A stretch of DNA of 7,160 bases from Novosphingobium sp. (GTDB taxonomy: Bacteria; Pseudomonadota; Alphaproteobacteria; Sphingomonadales; Sphingomonadaceae): assembly GCA_021299075.1 (NCBI GenBank), contig JAJTFU010000209.1, positions 1 to 7,160 of the forward strand, written 5' to 3'. Shown here piece by piece: positions 1 through 5,683 of the stretch. The stretch's first letter is position 1; each line of letters starts with the position of its first letter. The notes below the pieces were generated by a model, which was given only the letters and a program-made list of their open reading frames with translations, was not told where the DNA came from and did no database searches. A program made the translations under genes and the position numbers.

Positions 1-825
1 CTCAAACATCAGCGTCACGTCCCAGCCGCCGCAAACCCGGGCGACCATGGCGCCATATTCCGCCGGAGTCGGATAGACCTCACCGGCCTTGTAGGTCACG
101 CCCAGCCCGCCGCCGAGGTCGGCATGGGTCACGGTCTGGCCCGCAGCGCGCAGCTCGGCGATCAGCGCGCCCAGCTTGATGAAGGCATCTTCCAGCGGCT
201 GCAGGTGCTGCAGCTGGCTGCCGATGTGGACAGCAACCCCCCGCATATCGAGGCCAGGCAGCGCGGCGAGGCGGGCATAGATCCCGGCAGCGCGATCAAT
301 CGGCACGCCGAACTTGTTCTCGGCCTTGCCGGTCGAGATCTTCTCGTGCGTGCGCGCATCGACATCGGGGTTGACCCGCAGCGCACAGGCAGCGCGCTGG
401 CCCCGGGCAGCGGCAATCTCCGCCAGCTCGACGCCCTCTTCCTCGCTCTCGATGTTGAACTGGCCGATCCCGGCCTCAAGCCCCATGACCATCTCGCGGT
501 GGAGCTTGCCGACGCCCGAAAAGACGATGTCGTGGCCGGGCATTCCGGCGGCCAATGCGCGCGCCAGCTCGCCGCCCGAGACGACATCGGCGCCAAACCC
601 TTCGCGCTGCATCACCCGCAAGACGGCTAGGTTGGGGTTGGCCTTGATCGCGAAGGCAACGTGCTTCTTCGGCAAGGCAGCCAGCGCTTCATTGAAGACG
701 CGGGCGTGGCGTTCCAGCGTGGCGCGCGAATAGACGTAGACGGGGGTGCCGATTTCCTCGGCAATGCGGCTCAGCGGTACGCGCTCGGCGTGCAGCTCGC
801 CGTTGATGATCTGAAAGTGGTCCAT
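1..825 (-). CDS. lysA: Diaminopimelate decarboxylase, N-terminal 275 residues (cut by window edge)
   Basis: The product is the PLP-dependent enzyme that decarboxylates meso-diaminopimelate to L-lysine, the last step of the DAP pathway, in the cytosol. The frame is open from the ATG at 825 to base 1, giving 275 codons; relatives have about 415-420 residues, so about a third is missing off the left edge. Visible motifs are the Schiff-base lysine in AIKANPN (K61), VSGGEL, HIGSQL starting at H200, and the glycine-rich phosphate loop DLGGGLG at 236-242. The last residues read WDVTLMFE, just before the expected EPGR. The C-terminal half of the alanine-racemase-like fold, with the catalytic Cys of the partner active site, lies outside. 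It is the third gene of an operon: the ATG lies 6 nt after the upstream lipoprotein stop, with only a weak purine-rich stretch (GACGAG) before it, so translation is probably coupled. I see no internal frame problem. Confidence 0.95.
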   Translation of the reverse strand, partial: MDHFQIINGELHAERVPLSRIAEEIGTPVYVYSRATLERHARVFNEALAALPKKHVAFAIKANPNLAVLRVMQREGFGADVVSGGELARALAAGMPGHDIVFSGVGKLHREMVMGLEAGIGQFNIESEEEGVELAEIAAARGQRAACALRVNPDVDARTHEKISTGKAENKFGVPIDRAAGIYARLAALPGLDMRGVAVHIGSQLQHLQPLEDAFIKLGALIAELRAAGQTVTHADLGGGLGVTYKAGEVYPTPAEYGAMVARVCGGWDVTLMFE

Positions 826-831
826 GGATGC

Positions 832-1077
832 TTACTCGTCGGAAGGGGGCAGGTCGAACGGATCGTCAGTGCGTTCTTCCGATTTTTTTCGCAGCTCCAC
901 GCTGCGTTCCGGGGCGGCCTGGGGCGTGATCTGCAGCAAGGCTTCGGCCTTGGAGCGGCTTTCGCTGCCATAGGGCGGCGGCGGCAGATCCTGTCCGGCC
1001 CTGGGTTTGAGGTCCGCACGCTGACCGCAGGCGCCCAGCGCAAGCATGAGGACAGCGGGAAGGACCAGGCGGCGCAT
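832..1077 (-). CDS. LptM-like small lipoprotein between argH and lysA
   Basis: This 81-residue protein starts MRRLVLPAVLML and has a type II signal peptide ending in the lipobox LGAC, with Cys17 as the lipidated residue. Residue +2 is Gly, so nothing retains it in the inner membrane and Lol sorting should take it to the outer membrane. The mature part is short, charged and proline-rich (LPPPPYGS near residues 31-38, an acidic end), with no recognisable enzyme fold. It resembles the short prokaryotic lipoprotein-attachment family that includes LptM (YifL), which in E. coli assists maturation of the LptD/E lipopolysaccharide translocon and is encoded next to DAP-pathway dapF. The C-G-x(4)-LKP start and PP-rich tail fit that family loosely; function here is inferred. 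The start is supported by GGAG 7 nt upstream, overlapping the end of argH. Spacing is 5 nt to argH and 6 nt to lysA. Confidence 0.85.
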   Translation of the reverse strand: MRRLVLPAVLMLALGACGQRADLKPRAGQDLPPPPYGSESRSKAEALLQITPQAAPERSVELRKKSEERTDDPFDLPPSDE

Positions 1078-2255
1078 TGCGATTACTCCAGGCCCAGCGC
1101 GAGGCGCGCTTCAGCCACGCGCTGCCTTACCTGTTCGGGCGCGGTTCCGCCATAGCTGGCGCGCGAGGCGACCGAGGCATCGACTGACAGCGCGGCAAAG
1201 ACCCGCTCGTCGATCCGGGCGTCGATGGCCTGAAGATCCGCCAGCGGCAGCGCGTCGAGCGCCACGCCGCGGCTCTCGGCCAGCTTCACGGCAGCGCCGG
1301 TGATGTGGTGCGCTTCACGGAACGGGATATTGGCCTGGCGGACCAGCCAATCGGCGAGGTCAGTCGCGGTCGCATAACCCAGTTCCGCCGCCGCGCGCAT
1401 CCGCTCGGTCCGGAAGGTCGTGCCGGCGACCATGCCTTCCATGGCGGCCAGGCAGAGGGTCAATAGGCTGGCCGCCTCGAACACCGGTGGCTTGTCGTCC
1501 TGCATGTCCTTTGAGTAGGCCAGCGGCAGGCCCTTCATGGTGATCATCAGCGAAGTCAGGCTGCCGATGACCCGTCCGGCATGGCCGCGCACCAGCTCGG
1601 CCGCATCGGGATTCTTCTTTTGCGGCATGATCGAGCTGCCGGTGGAAAGCGCATCGGGCAGGCTGGCAAAGCCGAACGGCTGGCTGGCCCAGATGATGAA
1701 CTCTTCCGCCAGGCGCGAGAGGTGCAGCGCGATCTGCGCCGCCGCCATCAGGTAATCGAGCGCGAAATCCCGGTCCGACACGGCATCGAGGCTGTTGCGG
1801 GTCGGTTCGCCGCCATCTCGTAATAGGCCATCAGGTGGTGGCCGAGCGTGACGGGCTGCGCGGTCTGGAGATGGGTGAAGCCGGGCATGATGCTGGCGGC
1901 ATGTTCGCCGGCGCGGGTGACCAGCGCGACCTGGAGCGCGCGCAGCCCGGCATCGGCCTGGTCGATCGCATCGCGCACCCACAGCCGGAAGTCGGTAGCC
2001 ACCTGGTCATTGCGGCTGCGCGCGGTGTGGAGCCGGCCCGCGACCGGGCCGATCAGCTCGGCCAGGCGGCTTTCGGTGGTCATGTGGATGTCTTCAAGGT
2101 CCCAGTTCTCGGGCACCCCATTCGTTTCGTATTCTGCTGCAACCTGATCGAGCCCGGCGGCAATCATCGCGGCATCTTCGGCGCTGACAATGCCCTGCGC
2201 GCCGAGCATGGCAACATGGGCCTTGCTTGCAGCCACGTCTTGCCGCCACAGCGCC

Positions 2256-2284
2256 TTGTCGAAGGGAATCGACGCGTTTATCTC
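2256..2284 (+). promoter_or_regulatory. Candidate promoter for the TlpA-like gene, inside argH
   Basis: TTGTCG (2256-2261) and TATCTC (2279-2284) are 17 nt apart and would start transcription near 2291. Since argH and the thioredoxin gene start only 16 nt apart, any promoter for the latter must lie inside argH coding sequence. Both boxes are imperfect matches, so this is a weak call. Confidence 0.25.
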
Positions 2285-2293
2285 GCGCATGAT

Positions 2294-2312
2294 CGCCGAG
2301 GGCCCCTCGGCG
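2294..2312. other. Perfect 8-bp inverted repeat in the start of argH / upstream of the thioredoxin gene
   Basis: CGCCGAGG and CCTCGGCG are separated by GCC, giving a GC-rich stem-loop in either strand. On the minus strand it falls in argH codons about 6-12 (FAEGPS). On the plus strand it lies in the probable 5' leader of the thioredoxin-like gene, about 35 nt before its start. Conserved coding sequence may explain it fully; a role in either transcript is only a possibility. Confidence 0.5.
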
Positions 2313-2345
2313 AACCGTCCGCCCCACATCGCATTGGAGCTGCTC

Positions 2346-2906
2346 TTGCTATCGTCCCGCTCGCTCAAGATCGCCGTCCTTGGCTGTGCCCTGCTGGTCG
2401 GGGGGTGCGATAGGGAAAGCAAGGCTCCGGCGCAACCTGCCGCTTCACCGGCTGGCGGAGAGCTGTCCGGCACGATCGACCGCAGCCGCAAGGGCAGCGA
2501 GCTGCCTGACTTCACCCTGCGCGATGCCAGCGGTAAGACCGTCGAACTGGCCAGCTTCAAGGGCAGGCCGCTGCTGATCAACCTTTGGGCCACCTGGTGC
2601 GCGCCCTGCGTGGCCGAGCTGCCGACCCTGAACCAGCTCGCCAAGGACCGTGATGGCAGCCTGAAAGTCCTGACCGTCTCGCAGGACATGCCGCCGGCCG
2701 ACAAGGTGGCCGGCTTCCTCAAGGCGCGCGGTGCGGACAGGCTGGAGCCCTGGCTGGACCCGGATGGCGAACTGACCGTGCAATATAAGGTCACCGTCCT
2801 GCCGACGACGATCTACTACAACGCCGAAGGCCGCGAAGTCTGGCGCTATGTCGGCGGGCATGACTGGAGCAGCGCCGAGACGGCCAAGATGCTGGACGAG
2901 AAGTAA
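2346..2906 (+). CDS. TlpA/ResA-like thioredoxin-fold lipoprotein
   Basis: This 186-residue protein is a membrane-anchored thiol-disulfide oxidoreductase of the TlpA/ResA group; such proteins reduce disulfides in envelope proteins, for example during cytochrome c or oxidase assembly. I chose the TTG at 2346 because GGAG lies 6 nt before it and it gives a compact type II signal peptide ending LVGGC with Cys21. Residue +2 is Asp22, the classical signal that keeps a lipoprotein in the inner membrane, so the domain should face the periplasm. A short Ala/Pro linker follows, then SELPDFTL, the redox motif WATWCAPC (C85 and C88), and the cis-proline in VLPTT (P153). The end, RYVGGHDWSS, is a typical sphingomonad TlpA tail. 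No ATG is available in frame near the lipobox; the next ATG upstream (2190) would place over 50 extra residues, read antisense to argH, in front of the signal. The actual substrate is unknown. Confidence 0.88.
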   Translation: MLSSRSLKIAVLGCALLVGGCDRESKAPAQPAASPAGGELSGTIDRSRKGSELPDFTLRDASGKTVELASFKGRPLLINLWATWCAPCVAELPTLNQLAKDRDGSLKVLTVSQDMPPADKVAGFLKARGADRLEPWLDPDGELTVQYKVTVLPTTIYYNAEGREVWRYVGGHDWSSAETAKMLDEK

Positions 2907-2965
2907 GCCTTGAAGGCTAGTCCCTGCCCGGAGCTGTGCCCCTTCGCTATCGCTTGGGAGTTTTC

Positions 2966-2992
2966 GGGAGAATGTCCCCCGGACATACTCTC
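2966..2992 (+). terminator. Candidate stem-loop terminator after the TlpA-like gene
   Basis: GGGAG-A-ATGTCC and GGACAT-A-CTCTC pair around a CCC loop, giving a 5-bp plus 6-bp stem with one A/A mismatch and one G-U pair. It lies 60 nt after the thioredoxin stop and is followed by only a short ATTT, so as an intrinsic terminator it is weak. On the minus strand the same hairpin lies downstream of the tRNA and could stop or protect that transcript. Confidence 0.45.
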
Positions 2993-3005
2993 ATTTGCGA
3001 AAACT

Positions 3006-3080
3006 GGTGGGCGCTAACGGGCTCGAACCGCTGACCCTCTCGGTGTAAACGAGATGCTCTACCAACTGAGCTAAGCGCCC
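3006..3080 (-). tRNA. tRNA-Val (anticodon UAC)
   Basis: The minus strand folds as a full cloverleaf. The acceptor stem is GGGCGCT / AGCGCCC, the D arm is GCTC...GAGC with the AGTTGGTAGA loop core, and the anticodon stem is TCTCG / CGAGA with loop TTTACAC. The anticodon is TAC, reading valine GTA and other GTN codons. The T arm holds the invariant TTCGAGC. The discriminator base is A at 3009, and the 3' CCA is encoded at 3008-3006. The gene sits between the convergent thioredoxin gene and the downstream end of the regulator gene. Confidence 0.96.
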
Positions 3081-3103
3081 GACCTGATGGTCAAGAGCCG
3101 CGC

Positions 3104-3131
3104 GCCTAGCGCAACATGACGAGGCTGTGAA
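3104..3131 (-). promoter_or_regulatory. Candidate tRNA-Val promoter
   Basis: On the minus strand TTCACA (3131-3126) and CTAGGC (3109-3104) are 16 nt apart, directly after the regulator stop codon, and would start transcription about 15-20 nt before the mature tRNA. GCTAGGC resembles the alphaproteobacterial -10 form (GCTANAWC) more than TATAAT. The evidence is position and partial motif match only. Confidence 0.3.
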
Positions 3132-3133
3132 GC

Positions 3134-3997
3134 CTATACCAGCGCGGCGGCCTGCGAACCGAGTTCGGCAAAGTAGCGCGCCATGCCGTCCGCCGCCTGA
3201 TCCGACAGGGTGATGAAGGCGCGGCGGCGATCGGTTTCATCCTCTACGCGCTGCAAAAGACCGGCATCGGTCATCTGCCCGATCCAGCGCAGCGCCGTGG
3301 TTGGCGGCACGCCCGAGGCAATGCACAGCGAAGTGACCGAAACCCGCGCATGCTCGGCCCGCGCTGCAGTCAGGTCGAGGAGCATGTCCCAGGCCGGATC
3401 GGCGAACAGATCACCATCAAAGAACCGCGCGCGCAGCTGGCGCTGGCGGATGATGCGCCGCACCAGCCGCGGATCGGGGAGCGGCGGACGCGCCGCGCGG
3501 ACCAGTCGTTCGCTGCCATCACCGCTGGACGGGGCAAAGGCCGTGCTGGGGCTTTCAAACCGGAACACCGAGTCGCGGCCATCGGCCCGGCTGCGCTCGG
3601 GACCTTCGAGTCGTTCCAGCCGCTGGGCGATCTGGCCGACCTGTTCGGTCAGACGGAGCAGGACCAGCCCAAACACGTCATCGAGCGCCGCAACCGTGGT
3701 CGAGACGATCAGGTGCGCCCCGCAGTTGGCGGCGCGCAGATCGAGCCGCGCCAATGCCGCCAGGCCGGCACCATCAACCGCCGGGCAATCCAGCAGCACC
3801 TCTTCACCCAGCGGCCGTGCATCGCCTTCGAGCAGCGCTGCCACATCGCCCGCCTCGGCAATGCGGAAGCCCGCCGCCTCGGCATCTTCGCGCAGCAGAT
3901 CGCGGACATGACCGCGATCGGCAAAGATCGACAGCGCCAGCGGCAGTCCGGCGGCATCATTGGCGGGCGAACTATAGGCGAAATTGGCCTGTGGCAT
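3134..3997 (-). CDS. MarR-type winged-helix regulator with receiver-like N-terminal domain
   Basis: This 287-residue protein is predicted to be a cytosolic DNA-binding regulator. The start MPQANFAY is supported by GGAGGG 7 nt upstream. Residues about 18-110 show receiver-like alternation of strands and helices: LALSIFADR, then VLLDCP with D70 where a phosphoacceptor would sit, followed by VDGAGLAAL, then LIVSTT. The acidic pocket and a conserved Lys are not evident, so it is probably a pseudo-receiver. Residues about 111-131 (LRLTEQVGQIAQRLERL) look like a coiled coil. After a loose linker, residues about 186-280 form a MarR-type winged helix: helix-turn-helix around SVTSLCIASGVPPTTALRWI and the wing DETDRRRAFITLS. 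The ligand and targets are unknown. It is divergent from an acyl-CoA synthetase, and a palindrome covers its start region, suggesting autoregulation. The receiver-like half ends abruptly at G110, with no final strand and helix, which may mean an in-frame deletion. Confidence 0.85.
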   Translation of the reverse strand: MPQANFAYSSPANDAAGLPLALSIFADRGHVRDLLREDAEAAGFRIAEAGDVAALLEGDARPLGEEVLLDCPAVDGAGLAALARLDLRAANCGAHLIVSTTVAALDDVFGLVLLRLTEQVGQIAQRLERLEGPERSRADGRDSVFRFESPSTAFAPSSGDGSERLVRAARPPLPDPRLVRRIIRQRQLRARFFDGDLFADPAWDMLLDLTAARAEHARVSVTSLCIASGVPPTTALRWIGQMTDAGLLQRVEDETDRRRAFITLSDQAADGMARYFAELGSQAAALV

Positions 3998-4000
3998 GGG

Positions 4001-4025
4001 TGTTCCCTCCGAATCGGAGTGAACA
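4001..4025. promoter_or_regulatory. 25-bp palindrome, probable operator over the regulator start
   Basis: Arms TGTTCCCTCCG (4001-4011) and CGGAGTGAACA (4015-4025) are complementary at 10 of 11 positions around a central AAT; the only mismatch is 4006/4020. The left arm contains the regulator's Shine-Dalgarno complement. The outer half-site GAACA recurs at 4032-4036, exactly 11 bp (one helical turn) further. Dimeric MarR-type proteins bind palindromes of this size, often at their own promoter, so autoregulation is the simplest reading. As RNA the same sequence could hide the ribosome-binding site. Confidence 0.6.
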
Positions 4026-4053
4026 TGAATAGAACAAAACATGTCCAAGTCAA
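4026..4053 (-). promoter_or_regulatory. Candidate promoter of the regulator gene
   Basis: On the minus strand TTGACT (4053-4048) is followed after 16 nt by TATTCA (4031-4026). Transcription would start near 4018-4020, inside the palindrome, leaving a leader of about 22 nt with GGAGGG before the ATG. The -35 box is good (5 of 6); the -10 box is weak. The spacer also holds CATGTCC/GAACATG, an imperfect inverted repeat (4021-4027 and 4040-4046). Confidence 0.4.
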
Positions 4054-4142
4054 GACTTTGGGCGGAGCCGCTGCCTACGGCAATGGATGACAATCTCGCG
4101 CGGGACAGCCATATTGGCGGCAACCAAACAGGGAGAACAGCG

Positions 4143-5683
4143 ATGATCTGGCACTTGGCCGACGTATTTGAAACAGTCGCCCCCGGCTCGCCGCCGCGCT
4201 GGTCGCACGCGGGATCGCGCCGGACACCAAGACCGCGATCTACGCTTACAACTCGCCCGAGTTCCTCGAGGCGCAGTTCGCCAGCTTCAAGGCGCGGGCA
4301 GTGCCGATCAACGTCAACTACCGCTATGTCGAGGAAGAGCTGGTCTACCTGTTCGACAATGCCGATGTCGAAGCAGTCTTCTTCGACGCCCGCTTCGCCC
4401 CGCGCCTCGCCGCGATCCGTGATCGTCTGCCCGGACTCAAGACCTTCATCCAGATCGACGACGGCAGCGGCGAGTCCCTGCCCGGTGCCGAAGCTTACGA
4501 GGCGCTGGTCGCCGCGCACGATCCGCTGCCTCGGCTCGATTACAACGAAGACGACATCTACATGCTCTACACCGGCGGGACGACCGGTATGCCCAAGGGG
4601 GTGATGTACCGCCACGGCGACCTGGCCCAGGCGCTCGCCGCATTCCGGCTCGGCCCCGAGGTCGAGCCGACGCCCGAGAACCTCATCGCGCTGGTCGAAG
4701 GCGTGAAGGCGATGGGCGCGGCGCCGGTGGTGCTGCCAGCCTGCCCGCTCATGCATGGCACCGGCATGTGGGTTGGCGCCTTCGCCGGACACTATCTGGG
4801 CGGCGCGATCGCGACGATGCGCGACGAGAAGTTCGATCCCCACGGGATCTGGCGGTTCGTCGAGCGCGAGAAGGTCAATGCAGTGGTGATCGTCGGCGAT
4901 GCCTTTGCCAAGCCGATGCTGGCGGCGCTGCGCGAGGCGGACGCCGAAGGGCGGCGCTATGATCTCTCCTCGCTGATGGCGATGGCCTCTTCCGGGCTGA
5001 TGTTCTCGACCGACGTCAAGCTGGGCCTGCTCGAATATGCCGACATGGAGATCACCGACGCCTTCGGTTCGACCGAGGGCTCGATGGGCAAGTCGGTGGT
5101 CTCGCGCACCCTGCCGCCGGGCGAGACCGCGCGGTTCCAACTTAACGAGACTACCCGGGTGTTCGACGAGAACGACGAGGAGATCGAGCCCGGGTCGGAC
5201 AAGATCGGGATGATCGGCAACGGCGGCTATACCCCGATCGGCTATTTCAAGGACCCTGAGAAGAGCGCCCGGACTTTCCGCACGATCAGGGGCGTGCGCT
5301 ACTCCTTCCCCGGCGACTTCGCACAGGTTGCGGCGGACGGCACGCTGATCCTGCTCGGCCGCGGATCGATGTGCATCAACACCGGCGGCGAGAAGGTCTA
5401 CCCCGAAGAAGTCGAAGAGGTGCTCAAGGCCCACGACTCGGTGTGGGACGCGCTGGTAGTCGGCGTGCCCGACGACCGCTTTGGCGAGCGGATCGTCGCG
5501 GTAGTTTCAGCAGGCGCGGGCCAGGCGATCGATCAGGCCGCGCTCATCGACTTCGCCCGGACCAGACTGGCGGGCTACAAGCTGCCCCGCCAGGTGGTGG
5601 TAGTCGACCAGGTCCAGCGCGCCGCCAACGGCAAGTCGGACTACAAGTGGGCAAAGGAAGTGGCCCTCGCCGCCACCGGTTAG
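4143..5683 (+). pseudogene. AMP-forming acyl-CoA synthetase (FadD-type), N-terminal deletion with frameshift
   Basis: The family activates carboxylic acids to acyl-CoA through an acyl-adenylate; this sequence resembles actinobacterial/sphingomonad FadD enzymes for steroid side chains or medium to long fatty acids, but the substrate cannot be read off. The start ATG at 4143 has GGGAGA upstream and the usual opening MIWHLADVFETVA. The frame is then lost near 4180-4187, and the family sequence resumes at 4187 in another frame (LAAALVARGIAPDTKTAIYA) and continues to the TAG at 5681-5683. About 25-28 residues (near 80 nt, 1 mod 3) are missing. The rest is intact: the P-loop-like YTGGTTGMPKG (4568-4600), DAFGSTEGS (5057-5083), GRGSMCINTGGEKVYP (5357-5404) and the C-terminal NGKSDYKW with the catalytic Lys at 5633-5635. 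A gene caller may report only 4301-5683. It is divergent from the winged-helix regulator. The damage may be real decay or an assembly fault. Confidence 0.87.

Larger units (their letters stand above)
1083..2329 (-). pseudogene. argH: Argininosuccinate lyase, internal deletion with frameshift
   Basis: ArgH splits argininosuccinate into arginine and fumarate, the last step of arginine synthesis; it is a cytosolic homotetramer of the fumarase/aspartase superfamily. The start MWGGRFAEGPSAIM (ATG at 2329) and the end at the TAA 1085-1083 are typical. Three signature regions are present: TARSRNDQVATD (about 1994-2029), GFTHLQTAQPV with the catalytic His region (about 1850-1883), and SSIMPQKKNPD, the catalytic serine loop (about 1604-1640). 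The reading is broken. The first part runs in frame to AYYEM (Met codon 1816-1814), then leaves frame; PTRNSLDAVSDRD resumes from about 1805 in another frame. Compared with E. coli ArgH, about 42 residues are absent, including the PLG-x-x-ALAGT segment. The 1247-nt span is not a multiple of 3, and about 127 nt (1 mod 3) seem lost. A gene caller would report two pieces. It is first gene of the argH/lipoprotein/lysA operon. It is either a real lesion or an assembly fault; gene identity is certain. Confidence 0.9.

Noticed and set aside
124..630. 168-residue plus-strand open frame opposite lysA
   Set aside because: It mirrors conserved lysA codons (including the HIGSQL and GGGLG regions), so it is a shadow frame.
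1748..2794. 348-residue frame joining antisense thioredoxin sequence to the first half of argH
   Set aside because: Only the part from 2329 to about 1814 matches ArgH; the N-terminal 150 residues are antisense to the thioredoxin gene and the last residues are out-of-frame read-through after the deletion.
2906..2918. Small AGCCT-TGA-AGGCT hairpin at the thioredoxin stop codon
   Set aside because: A 5-bp stem without a following T-run; too weak to call a terminator.
3089..3094. TTGACC on the minus strand as a tRNA -35 box
   Set aside because: It is only about 8 nt from the mature tRNA 5' end, leaving no room for a -10 box and a start.
4041..4142. Upstream in-frame ATGs (4041, 4083) for the acyl-CoA synthetase
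   Set aside because: The family begins at the M-x-W-H-L-ADVFE motif and GGGAGA is placed for the ATG at 4143.
3134..5434. 766-residue open frame on the minus strand extending the regulator far upstream
   Set aside because: The part beyond 3997 is antisense to the acyl-CoA synthetase and has no family character; the true start has GGAGGG and a short leader.
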